From contig NZ_CP142396.1 of assembly GCF_035934735.1 (NCBI RefSeq), positions 2,728,001 through 2,792,000 on the forward strand: 64,000 nt of DNA. Direction: 5' to 3'. The position numbers and the translations under genes were made by a program. Origin of the DNA: Sedimentibacter sp. MB31-C6 (GTDB taxonomy: Bacteria; Bacillota; Clostridia; Tissierellales; Sedimentibacteraceae). Positions 53,557-62,363 of this stretch are shown here, in pieces. The notes beneath the pieces were generated by a model that saw only the letters and a program-made list of their open reading frames with translations, was not told the DNA's origin and ran no database searches. Position 1 is the stretch's first letter, and each line of letters begins with the position of its first letter.

Positions 53557-54381
53557 ATGGTGAAAAAATATAAAAGAAATCAAAGAATAGGTGCGTTAAT
53601 GAAAATATTTGCTGAAAAACCAAATTATGTGTTCTCATATAATTATTTTTCAGAAATTTTCAATGCAGCTAAATCAACGATTAGTGAAGATATATCAATA
53701 GTAAAAAAACTTGTAGAAGAACTTGATTTCGGAAAAATAGAAACAATTGCAGGAGCTTCTGGTGGAGTAATTTATATTCCAGTATTAGGAGAAAAAGAAA
53801 AGAATTCTATTTTATCAGATCTTTGTAATCTCTTTGCTCAAAAGAATAGAATTATTGCCGGCGGATTTATATATTTAACAGACTTATTTAATAATCCAAG
53901 TGTAGTTTCGAATATAGCAAAAATAATTTCATCAGAATTTAGTCAAGAAGATATTGATCATATAGTTACAGTTGAAACCAAAGGTATTCCTGTTGCCGTA
54001 ATGACAGCTAAATACCTTAATGTGCCAGTTGCAGTAATCAGACGTAATAATAAAGTTACAGAAGGAGCTACTGTAAGTATAAACTATGTTTCGGGTTCAT
54101 CTAACAATATTCAAACTATGTCTTTATCACGTCGATCCTTAAATGAAAATGCTAAAGTTCTAATAGTAGATGATTTTATGAAAGGTGGAGGTACTGCTAA
54201 AGGCATGGCTGACATGATGAGGGAATTTAATGTGCAAGTAGTTGGAACAGCTGTTGTAATAGAAACAAAGAAACCTGATAAAAAATTAGTTGATAATTAT
54301 TTGTCACTTTTAGTTCTTAATAATATTAACGAAAAGGATGGAACTATTGAAATTGAGCCAAATTGGAATTTGTTAAAATAA
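53557..54381 (+). CDS. purR: pur operon repressor
   Basis: The 274-residue protein has an N-terminal winged helix (residues 1-75, with FNAAKSTISEDISIVKKL) and a phosphoribosyltransferase-like domain with the PRPP-binding VLIVDDFMKGGGTAKGM. It represses purine genes and releases with PRPP. Start is ATG with GGAGA upstream. It opens the purR-spoVG-glmU-pth-mfd-spoVT run known from Firmicutes. Confidence 0.94.
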   Translation: MVKKYKRNQRIGALMKIFAEKPNYVFSYNYFSEIFNAAKSTISEDISIVKKLVEELDFGKIETIAGASGGVIYIPVLGEKEKNSILSDLCNLFAQKNRIIAGGFIYLTDLFNNPSVVSNIAKIISSEFSQEDIDHIVTVETKGIPVAVMTAKYLNVPVAVIRRNNKVTEGATVSINYVSGSSNNIQTMSLSRRSLNENAKVLIVDDFMKGGGTAKGMADMMREFNVQVVGTAVVIETKKPDKKLVDNYLSLLVLNNINEKDGTIEIEPNWNLLK

Positions 54382-54406
54382 TTTCATATTTTTATGAAAA
54401 TGTTTT

Positions 54407-54435
54407 TTGCAATTATTTGGTAAATGTAGTATAAT
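54407..54435 (+). promoter_or_regulatory. promoter of spoVG
   Basis: TTGCAA and TATAAT are 17 bases apart, 44 bases before the start. In B. subtilis spoVG uses sigma H; here the match is to sigma A. Confidence 0.75.
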
Positions 54436-54479
54436 ATAATGAATTGGACATATCTTTTTTGGGGGAAGGTGGTGACAAC

Positions 54480-54767
54480 ATGAAAATATCAGATGTTAGA
54501 GTAAGAAAAATAAATTCAGAGGGTAAAATGAAGGCAATCGTTTCTGTAACCTTTGATGATTGTTTTGTAGTTCATGATATAAAAATCATAGAAGGACAAA
54601 ATGGATTATTCATTGCAATGCCAAGCAGAAAAATGCCAGATGGTGAGTTTAAGGATATAGCTCATCCAATTAATTCTGAAACAAGAAATATTGTTGCAGA
54701 AGCTGTATTTAGAGCATATGAAGAAAAGCGCTCAGAAGAAAGTGAAGAAGAAGTGGCTCTTCTGTAG
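54480..54767 (+). CDS. spoVG: SpoVG RNA-binding regulator
   Basis: The 95-residue protein matches SpoVG in length: [49 protein letters not shown]. It binds nucleic acid and influences septation and other genes. The ATG at 54480 follows AAGGTGGTGA and gives the family N terminus; the longer frame from 54444 does not. Confidence 0.96.
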   Translation: MKISDVRVRKINSEGKMKAIVSVTFDDCFVVHDIKIIEGQNGLFIAMPSRKMPDGEFKDIAHPINSETRNIVAEAVFRAYEEKRSEESEEEVALL

Positions 54768-54802
54768 CGCAATGTTGATGATTATTTAATCAACTATTTT
54801 TG

Positions 54803-54830
54803 GGGTCTTTATCAAAGACCCTTTTATTTT
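54803..54830 (+). terminator. terminator after spoVG
   Basis: GGGTCTTT and AAAGACCC pair around ATC, then TTTTATTTT. Confidence 0.9.
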
Positions 54831-54845
54831 GCTATGGTAAAGTGA

Positions 54846-54874
54846 TTGAAACTTTTTTTGACTTAATGTATAAT
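54846..54874 (+). promoter_or_regulatory. sigma-A-type promoter of glmU
   Basis: TTGAAA and TATAAT are 17 bases apart, 48 bases before the start. Confidence 0.75.
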
Positions 54875-54922
54875 ATGATATATAATATCAAAATATTACA
54901 TAAAAATGAGGAGAAATATAAT

Positions 54923-56293
54923 ATGAATATGTCAATTATTTTGGCAGCTGGTGAAGGTACTAGAATGAAGTCAGATATCCCCAAGACATTGCATAAAATT
55001 TGTGGAAAAGAAATGATTAATTATATTGTTGAAGCTGCTCAAAATTCAGGGATAGATAAAAATGTAGTTGTTTTAGGACATTGTAAAGAAACTATAGAAA
55101 AACATATAAAACAATTTGGAGTTATAACGGTAGAACAACCTATTGGTAAAGATGCTCCCTATGGGACAGGATATGCGGTAATGGCAGCACAGGAAAGAAT
55201 AAATGATGATGACACAGTTTTAATATTATGTGCAGATGGTCCTTTGATAACAAAGGAAACAATAATGAATTTTATGGATTATCATAAGAATAATAGTTAT
55301 ATAGCTTCTGTACTGACAGCTTCACTTAACAATCCTAAAGGATATGGAAGAATAATAAGGAACGAAGATATGTCAATTAGGAATATAATAGAAGAGAAAG
55401 AAGCTTCAAATGAAATTAAAAAAATCAAGGAAATAAATACCGGTATATATTGTTTTAATGGTAAAATGTTAAAAGAATCACTTAAGAAAATAGATACTAA
55501 CAACTCACAAAATGAGTATTATTTAACTGATACGGTTAAAATATTAAGTAAAGAAGGCTATAAGATAGGTGGTTGGGTAATAGAGGACGAGTCAGATGTA
55601 AAAGCAGTTAACGATAGAATTCAACTTGCGGAAGTAAATAAGATTATGCAACAAAGAATTAACAAGAGACATATGTTGGAAGGTGTTACAATTATAAACC
55701 CTGATAATACATATATTGAGAATAGCGTTTCAATAGGGTATGATACAGTTATATATCCAGGAACAATAATAGAAAAAGGAACTTCTATAGGTAATCATTG
55801 TACGATAGGACCAAATACTAGAATAATTGATTCCATAATAAAAGATAATGTAACAATAGATAGTTCTAAGGTTATTGAATCATATATTGATGATGAATCG
55901 AAAATTGGACCTTTTGCGTATTTAAGACCAGGTAGTAAATTAGGGAAAAATGTAAAAATAGGCGATTTTGTAGAAGTTAAACAATCTTCTATTGGAGATA
56001 ATTCAAAATCTTCTCATTTATCCTACATAGGAGATGCAGAAGTTGGTAAGAATGTCAATGTTGGATGTGGAGTTGTTTTTGTAAATTATGATGGAAAAAC
56101 AAAACATAAAACTACAGTAGGAGATGGAGCTTTTATTGGGAGTAATTCTAATTTAGTAGCGCCTGTTAAGGTTGAAGAATGTGGATATGTAGCCTGTGGT
56201 TCAACTATTACTAATGATGTAGAAAAAGATGATTTAGCAATTGCTCGAGCTCGACAGGTAAATAAAAAAGGATTAGGTAAAAATAGATATTAA
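54923..56293 (+). CDS. glmU: bifunctional GlmU (UDP-GlcNAc synthesis)
   Basis: The 456-residue protein has an N-terminal uridyltransferase domain (LAAGEGTRMKSDIPKTLHK) and a C-terminal left-handed beta helix acetyltransferase (residues about 255-440, GDFVEVKQSSIGDNSKSSHL, YDGKTKHKT). It makes UDP-N-acetylglucosamine for the cell wall. The ATG at 54923 has GAGGAG 9 bases upstream; a longer frame from 54800 runs through the spoVG terminator and is rejected. Confidence 0.96.
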   Translation: MNMSIILAAGEGTRMKSDIPKTLHKICGKEMINYIVEAAQNSGIDKNVVVLGHCKETIEKHIKQFGVITVEQPIGKDAPYGTGYAVMAAQERINDDDTVLILCADGPLITKETIMNFMDYHKNNSYIASVLTASLNNPKGYGRIIRNEDMSIRNIIEEKEASNEIKKIKEINTGIYCFNGKMLKESLKKIDTNNSQNEYYLTDTVKILSKEGYKIGGWVIEDESDVKAVNDRIQLAEVNKIMQQRINKRHMLEGVTIINPDNTYIENSVSIGYDTVIYPGTIIEKGTSIGNHCTIGPNTRIIDSIIKDNVTIDSSKVIESYIDDESKIGPFAYLRPGSKLGKNVKIGDFVEVKQSSIGDNSKSSHLSYIGDAEVGKNVNVGCGVVFVNYDGKTKHKTTVGDGAFIGSNSNLVAPVKVEECGYVACGSTITNDVEKDDLAIARARQVNKKGLGKNRY

Positions 56294-56303
56294 AGAGGTA
56301 AAT

Positions 56304-56873
56304 ATGTACATTATTGCAGGACTTGGCAATCCAGGTAAGGAATATTCAGGAACTAGACATAATGTTGGATTTGACACAATTGATAGTCTGGCAGATGAGT
56401 TAAACATAAATTTAAATAAGCTTAAATTTAACTCCCTTTATGGTGAAATTAATATAAAGGGAGAAAAAGTAATGCTTGTGAAACCTGTGACATATATGAA
56501 CAGAAGTGGACTTGCTATAGCAGAAATTGTTAGGTTTTACAAAGTTCCAATTGAAAATTTAATAGTAATTTATGATGATATAGATATACCATTAGGAACA
56601 TTGCGTATACGTCCTCATGGAAGTTCTGGAACTCATAATGGTATGAAGTCAATAATTAGCTTAATAGGAAGTGACAAGTTTCCTCGTATAAGAATTGGAA
56701 TAGGAAGAAATCCAGATATGGATTTAGCAGATTATGTATTGCAAAAATTCAGTCTTAAAGAAAGAGAAGTAATAAATCCTATTATTGATGCTGCAGGAAA
56801 AGGAGTAGTTGAAATTGTTGAAAACAGTTTAGATTATGCAATGCAAAAGTATAATGTTAAAACAGTTGAATAA
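56304..56873 (+). CDS. pth: peptidyl-tRNA hydrolase
   Basis: The 189-residue protein has the family motifs GLGNPGKEYSGTRHNVGFD (with catalytic His), KPVTYMNRSG, YDDIDIPLG and GSSGTHNGMKSI. It recycles peptidyl-tRNA. The start is ATG with AGAGGT upstream, 10 bases after glmU. The prs gene usually between glmU and pth is not here. Confidence 0.96.
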   Translation: MYIIAGLGNPGKEYSGTRHNVGFDTIDSLADELNINLNKLKFNSLYGEINIKGEKVMLVKPVTYMNRSGLAIAEIVRFYKVPIENLIVIYDDIDIPLGTLRIRPHGSSGTHNGMKSIISLIGSDKFPRIRIGIGRNPDMDLADYVLQKFSLKEREVINPIIDAAGKGVVEIVENSLDYAMQKYNVKTVE

Positions 56874-56958
56874 CAATAAATAAAATAGTTAAGTATTAAA
56901 AAGTATTATTATATATTCAGATATGCAAAATGAAGAATGCAGAATTAAAGGAAAAAAG

Positions 56959-59900
56959 ATGGATAAAGTTTTATTAACTCAATTTCAAAAAACAAAGAAA
57001 TTTAATTTAATTTCTGAGAATATAAAAAAAGGCAAGCGCCAGCTTCTTCAAGGTGTTAATGAAGAAGGTCTGGCTTATTTATCATGTAATTTATTAGATA
57101 ATGATGTTAGCAAAATATTGATATTAACAAGTGATGAAGCTAAGTCTAAAAAATATGAAGAAAATATTAAATCTTATACTAAAAATGTTGATAGACTTCA
57201 ACCAAAAGAATTTATATTATACAATGTTGATGCATTAAGCAAGGATATAGACCATAAAAGGGTTAATATTTTTGATAAGGTTATTAATTCGAAAAAAGTA
57301 ATAATTACAGCTTCAATCAGTTCTATTTTATCTAGAGTTGTATCTAAAGATAGATTTAAGAAAAACATAGTAGAATTAAAATATGGTAAGAGCTATGAAT
57401 TAAGCATTCTTAAAACACAATTGGCCCATCTAAAATATGAAAGAGTCGATGCTGTTGAAGGTATCGGACAATATTCCGTTCGTGGTGGAATAGTTGATGT
57501 ATTCTCACCTTCGGAAACAAATCCATATAGAATAGAATTTTTTGATGATGAAGTTGATTCAATAAGACTAGTAGATTTAAAAACACAACGCTCAGTAAAA
57601 AATCTTAAATCTGCCAGAATAGTCCCTTGTAGTGATATAATTTTTGAAAAAGATGAAATTCATAAAATTTTAGTTGAGTTAGATAAGGATTTCAATAAAC
57701 AGATGGGCAAAATTTCTAGTATGCCAAATTCTAAAGAATCTGTGAAAACTCTTAACAACTTATACAATAGTTACAAAGAAAAACTAAATGAAGGTTTGAG
57801 TGTTGAAAATGCCGATCTTTTAGTTCCATTTATTAAGAAAGAATTTGCAAATGTTTTAGATTACTTTGATGAAGACTTTCTTCTTTTAATAGACGAACCA
57901 GAAAGAATATTTGAAGAGATTAAAACATTAAATGAAAGTTTTGATATAAAATACAGGGAGCTATTTGAGAAGGGTGAAATATTTGTTAAACAAAGTAAGG
58001 TTTATTTTAGTGAACAAGAAATTAAGTCTATAATAGCAGAAAAAAATTATATATCTGTTAATGGAAAACTGAATAAAAATATTGAGACAGATGAATCGGT
58101 ACAATTGTTTTTTAAAGAAGCTCCTTTTTATTATGGAAAACTTGACGACTTATCAAAAGATTTAAATAGGTTAAAATATAAAGGATATAAAATCACTGTA
58201 GTATTAAGTAGTAGGGAAGGTTGTTTAAAACTTCATAATTTGCTAAACGATTATGAATGCAGCACAATATTATCAGAAAATAAAGATATTGTTGTAGAAA
58301 GCGGACAAGTGATAATAGTACCTGGAGATTTAAAAAAGGGTTTTGAATTCTTTGAAAATAAAATACTTATTCTAACTGAAAATGAAATATTCGGAACATT
58401 AAGAAAAAAGAAACGAAAAACTAAAAAACGCAAAGGTAAGAAAATCGATGTTTTTGCCGACTTAAAAGTTGGGGATTATGTAGTACACGAACATCATGGT
58501 ATAGGTAAGTATGTAGGTATTGAAAAAATAGAAGTGCAAAATATTAAAAAAGATTACTTATGTATTAAATATAAGGGTGAGGATAAACTGTATGTTCCTG
58601 TTGATCAGATGTCTCTTATACAAAAATACATTGGCGCAGACTCTGAGAAGCCTAAGCTTAATAAGATGGGCGGAACAGAATGGATAAAGACTAAAGAACG
58701 TTCAAAAGCTGCTATAGAAAATATGGCTGGTGAATTAGTCAAATTATATGCTCAGAGAAAAGTAGTAAAGGGATATGCATTTACATCAGATGCAGAGTGG
58801 CAAAAAGAATTTGAATATAAATTCCCTTTTGAAGAAACTAATGATCAATTACGTTGTATTAAAGAAATAAAAAAAGATATGGAAAAACCCGTATGCATGG
58901 ATAGACTTCTTTGTGGAGATGTTGGATTTGGTAAGACAGAAGTTGCAATGAGAGCTGCTTTCAAAGCTGTCATGGATTCGAAGCAGGTAGTCATACTTGT
59001 ACCTACAACAATTTTAGCACAACAGCATTATACAAATCTTATAGACAGGTTTAGAGGTTATCCAATTAAAATTGAAATGTTGAGTAGATTTAGAACTCCT
59101 TATCAGCAAAATAAAATAATTAATGATTTAAATAAAGGACTATTAGATATTGTTGTTGGAACACATAAATTATTGGCAAAAGATTTAAAATTCAAAGACT
59201 TAGGCCTTTTAATAATAGATGAAGAGCAAAGATTTGGTGTAAAACATAAAGAAACCATTAAAAAACTAAAAACGAATATAGACGTATTAACTTTATCAGC
59301 TACACCAATACCTAGAACTCTTCATATGTCAATGATAGGTGTCAGAGACATGAGCGTTATAACAGAACCACCAGGCGATAGATTTCCTATACAAACTTAT
59401 GTAATAGAATATAACGAAGGCATAATAAAAGATTCGATTGAAAAGGAGTTGTCTAGGGGAGGTCAGGTATATTATGTTCACAATAGAGTTGTAGATATAG
59501 ATAGCGTTGCATCAAAACTGCAAAATCTGTTACCAGAAGCACGAATAGCTGTAGCTCATGGACAAATGAGTGAAAGACATTTAGAAAATGTAATGTTGAA
59601 TTTCGTAGAGAAGGAATATGATATTCTTGTATGTACAACAATTATTGAAACAGGTATGGATATTCCAAATGTTAATACTTTAATAATTGATAATGCAGAT
59701 CATCTTGGGCTGTCTCAATTATATCAACTACGTGGAAGAATAGGTAGATCAAATAAAATATCCTATGCATATTTAACTTATGAAAAGGATAAAATGCTCT
59801 CTGAAGTTGCTGATAAACGACTTAAAGCTATAAGAGAGTTCACTGAATTCGGCTCAGGCTTTAAGATTGCTATGAAGGATTTAGAAATAAGAGGATGTGG

Positions 59901-60510
59901 AAATATACTTGGAGCAGAGCAACATGGTCATATGCTTGCTATTGGATATGACTTATATGTTAAATTCTTAGAAAAAGCAGTAAAAGAGATTCAAGGATCA
60001 AATAATGTAAATGATGAAGATTTCGAAACAGGCGTTGAGTTAAGTGTAGATGGATATATACCATCTACATATATAGAAAATGAAGAGCAAAAAATAGAAA
60101 TATATAAAAAAATAGCTGTAGCAGCAAACAAAGAAGATATTTTAGATATAACAGAAGAAATAATCGATAGATTTGGTAATTCACCAAAACAAGTGGATAA
60201 TTTACTTGAAATATCATATATAAAGTCACTTTGTAAAAGAATTCGCGTCAAATCGATTACACAAATTGGAAATAAAGTTAATATTGAACTTAATACAAAA
60301 GATGATTTGAATCAGGAAATGATAAACTTTTTAATTGACAATTATAAAAATAAAATTAAATTTGATGTTTCAAAAGAGCCTATAATAAAATATCATTTAG
60401 ATTCTTTAGAACAAAAATATATACTTATGGATTTAAAACAATTTTTTGAAAAACTAAATAATTATAAGACAGAGTTGAAGAAACCTGTCAAGGAGGAGAA
60501 ATATGTCTAA
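56959..60510 (+). CDS. mfd: transcription-repair coupling factor
   Basis: The 1183-residue protein has the UvrB-like N-terminal domain (EGIGQYSVRGGIVDVFSP), the RNA polymerase-binding domain (GDYVVHEHHGIGKYVGIE), a RecG-type helicase core (CGDVGFGKTEVAMRAAF, DEEQRFGVKHKE, LSATPIPRTLHMSM) and the C-terminal TRCF domain. It removes stalled RNA polymerase and recruits repair. The ATG at 56959 has AAAGG upstream; the extended frame from 56923 has no site. Its end overlaps the next start by 8 bases. Confidence 0.96.
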   Translation: MDKVLLTQFQKTKKFNLISENIKKGKRQLLQGVNEEGLAYLSCNLLDNDVSKILILTSDEAKSKKYEENIKSYTKNVDRLQPKEFILYNVDALSKDIDHKRVNIFDKVINSKKVIITASISSILSRVVSKDRFKKNIVELKYGKSYELSILKTQLAHLKYERVDAVEGIGQYSVRGGIVDVFSPSETNPYRIEFFDDEVDSIRLVDLKTQRSVKNLKSARIVPCSDIIFEKDEIHKILVELDKDFNKQMGKISSMPNSKESVKTLNNLYNSYKEKLNEGLSVENADLLVPFIKKEFANVLDYFDEDFLLLIDEPERIFEEIKTLNESFDIKYRELFEKGEIFVKQSKVYFSEQEIKSIIAEKNYISVNGKLNKNIETDESVQLFFKEAPFYYGKLDDLSKDLNRLKYKGYKITVVLSSREGCLKLHNLLNDYECSTILSENKDIVVESGQVIIVPGDLKKGFEFFENKILILTENEIFGTLRKKKRKTKKRKGKKIDVFADLKVGDYVVHEHHGIGKYVGIEKIEVQNIKKDYLCIKYKGEDKLYVPVDQMSLIQKYIGADSEKPKLNKMGGTEWIKTKERSKAAIENMAGELVKLYAQRKVVKGYAFTSDAEWQKEFEYKFPFEETNDQLRCIKEIKKDMEKPVCMDRLLCGDVGFGKTEVAMRAAFKAVMDSKQVVILVPTTILAQQHYTNLIDRFRGYPIKIEMLSRFRTPYQQNKIINDLNKGLLDIVVGTHKLLAKDLKFKDLGLLIIDEEQRFGVKHKETIKKLKTNIDVLTLSATPIPRTLHMSMIGVRDMSVITEPPGDRFPIQTYVIEYNEGIIKDSIEKELSRGGQVYYVHNRVVDIDSVASKLQNLLPEARIAVAHGQMSERHLENVMLNFVEKEYDILVCTTIIETGMDIPNVNTLIIDNADHLGLSQLYQLRGRIGRSNKISYAYLTYEKDKMLSEVADKRLKAIREFTEFGSGFKIAMKDLEIRGCGNILGAEQHGHMLAIGYDLYVKFLEKAVKEIQGSNNVNDEDFETGVELSVDGYIPSTYIENEEQKIEIYKKIAVAANKEDILDITEEIIDRFGNSPKQVDNLLEISYIKSLCKRIRVKSITQIGNKVNIELNTKDDLNQEMINFLIDNYKNKIKFDVSKEPIIKYHLDSLEQKYILMDLKQFFEKLNNYKTELKKPVKEEKYV

Positions 60511-61450
60511 AATAAGAAGAATTATAAGCTTAGTAGTAGTAGCAAGTATGGCTTTAGGAGCAACAGCTTGTTCAAGTACAAACAATGAAAATGGTAATAT
60601 TAATGAAGAAGAAATTGCAGCAAAAGTAAATGACCAAGTAATTACTCAAAAAGAATTTGATACTGCTGTTGAGTATTATAAAGAGTATGTTGAATACAAT
60701 AGCGGTGAAGGTGCATGGGATACTGAAGTACAAGAAGGAGTTACTTTAGGAGATTTTTACAGTGATTATATAATTGAAAATTTAATAAGTACTTTATTGT
60801 TAGTAGATGCATCTGAAAAAGAAGGTATAACTGTTAGTGATGAAGAATTACAAACACAATTTGAAAATTATAAGGCTAATTTCGCTTCCGAAGAAGAATA
60901 CAATACTTATTTAGAAACTAGTGATATGACAGAAGAATATTTATTAGATGAATTGAAAAAAGAACAAATGATTACTAAGTATTTAGAAGTAAAAATAGAA
61001 AATTTAGAGCCAACAGATAAAGAGCTAAGTGTTATATTTGATGATTTAAAATTAGGTGAAAAAGTAAGAGCAAGTCATATTCTTGTAGAAACTGAAGAAG
61101 AAGCAAATACTGTATTAGATAGATTAGATGGTGGAGAAATCTTTGAAGACCTAGCCAAAGAAATATCAGTAGACGGTAGTGCGGCAAATGGTGGAGATTT
61201 GGATTACTTTGCATATACAGACATGGTTCAACCCTTTTCAGATAAAGCCTTTTCTATGGAAATAGGGGATGTTAGTGAGCCTGTTAAATCAGAATTTGGA
61301 TATCATATAATAAAATTAACAGATAAAACAAAAGATGAAACAGTTACTTTAGAAAGTCAAAAAAGCTTATTGACAGAATATTATAAATCATTTAAATATG
61401 AAGAACTTTTAGAGAAATTAAAAGATGAAGCAATTATAGAGATAAAATAA
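60503..61450 (+). CDS. PrsA/SurA-like lipoprotein peptidyl-prolyl isomerase
   Basis: The 315-residue protein has a signal sequence and a lipobox near GATAC (Cys23), a SurA-like N-terminal helical domain (KVNDQVITQKEFDTAVEYYK) and a parvulin domain (RASHILVETEEEANTVLDRL, GYHIIKLTDK). It folds exported proteins at the outer face of the membrane. The start is ATG with AAGGAGGAG upstream, overlapping mfd. It may be the PrsA of this organism. Confidence 0.9.
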   Translation: MSKIRRIISLVVVASMALGATACSSTNNENGNINEEEIAAKVNDQVITQKEFDTAVEYYKEYVEYNSGEGAWDTEVQEGVTLGDFYSDYIIENLISTLLLVDASEKEGITVSDEELQTQFENYKANFASEEEYNTYLETSDMTEEYLLDELKKEQMITKYLEVKIENLEPTDKELSVIFDDLKLGEKVRASHILVETEEEANTVLDRLDGGEIFEDLAKEISVDGSAANGGDLDYFAYTDMVQPFSDKAFSMEIGDVSEPVKSEFGYHIIKLTDKTKDETVTLESQKSLLTEYYKSFKYEELLEKLKDEAIIEIK

Positions 61451-61640
61451 GTGAATAAATAAATTTTAAAAATAGTAAAATATTGTTGCTATTGGTAAAA
61501 TTGTAGTATATAATAATAATGATATTTCCATTAATATCCTATAACATTTAAGGATAAATTCTATTAAAGTGCAAATAATAGAAAATATAAAAAGAAATGT
61601 CATATAAAGATAAAATTATGCAATTGGAGGAACGATAGTA

Positions 61641-62192
61641 ATGAAAGCAACAGGAATAGTCAGAAGAATAGATGATTTAGGTAGAGTTGTTATCCCAAAA
61701 GAAATTAGAAGAACTTTGAGAATAAGAGAAGGTGATCCTCTAGAAATCTTTACTGATAGAGAGGGTGAGATAATATTAAAAAAATATTCACCAATTGGTG
61801 AGTTAACTGAATTCGCAGGACTTTATGTAGATTCACTTTTTGAAACAACTAGACATATTGCAATAATTACTGATAGGGATGGAGTAATAGCTGTATCAGG
61901 TAATTCAAAAAAGGATTATTCTGAAAAAAGGTTAAGTCCTGAATTGGAAAAAATTATTGAAAGTAGAGAAATGTATGTAGCTTCAGGAGATACAAAACCA
62001 GTAAGAGTTACTGCTAATGAATTTAATCCAGATAATTATACTAGTCAAGTAATTGTCCCAATATTAGCAAATGGAGATCCAATTGGATCAGTATTGTTAT
62101 TATCTAAGGAAAAGTCTTCTAAAATGGGTGAAATTGAAGAAAAACTTGTTAAGACAGCAAGTGTATTTTTATCAAGACAAATGGAAAGCTAA
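61641..62192 (+). CDS. spoVT: stage V sporulation protein T
   Basis: The 183-residue regulator begins with an AbrB-type DNA-binding domain (MKATGIVRRIDDLGRVVIPK, residues 1-50) and has a C-terminal GAF-like domain. It tunes sigma-G genes in the forespore. Start is ATG with TTGGAGG upstream. The upstream 190 bases may hold a forespore promoter, which I could not pin down. Confidence 0.96.
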   Translation: MKATGIVRRIDDLGRVVIPKEIRRTLRIREGDPLEIFTDREGEIILKKYSPIGELTEFAGLYVDSLFETTRHIAIITDRDGVIAVSGNSKKDYSEKRLSPELEKIIESREMYVASGDTKPVRVTANEFNPDNYTSQVIVPILANGDPIGSVLLLSKEKSSKMGEIEEKLVKTASVFLSRQMES

Positions 62193-62202
62193 TATATTGT
62201 AA

Positions 62203-62242
62203 TAAAAAAAGATGATTTCTTTAAGAAGAATTCATCTTTTTT
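62203..62242 (+). terminator. terminator after spoVT
   Basis: AAAAAAGATGA and TTCATCTTTTTT pair with an inner TTCTT/AAGAA stem, ending in T residues. Confidence 0.85.
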
Positions 62243-62363
62243 TAATGATAGATTTTTTATTATTTATAGGTTTATTTTTTATACATTAATTTAAATTTTT
62301 TAGATAAACTTATGGATATTATGGTATAATGATAATAATTATTATGAGAAGTGAGGAGATTAT

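Noticed and set aside
54800-54922. A longer N terminus for GlmU
   Set aside because: The extension runs through the spoVG terminator and the glmU promoter and has no homology to the family.
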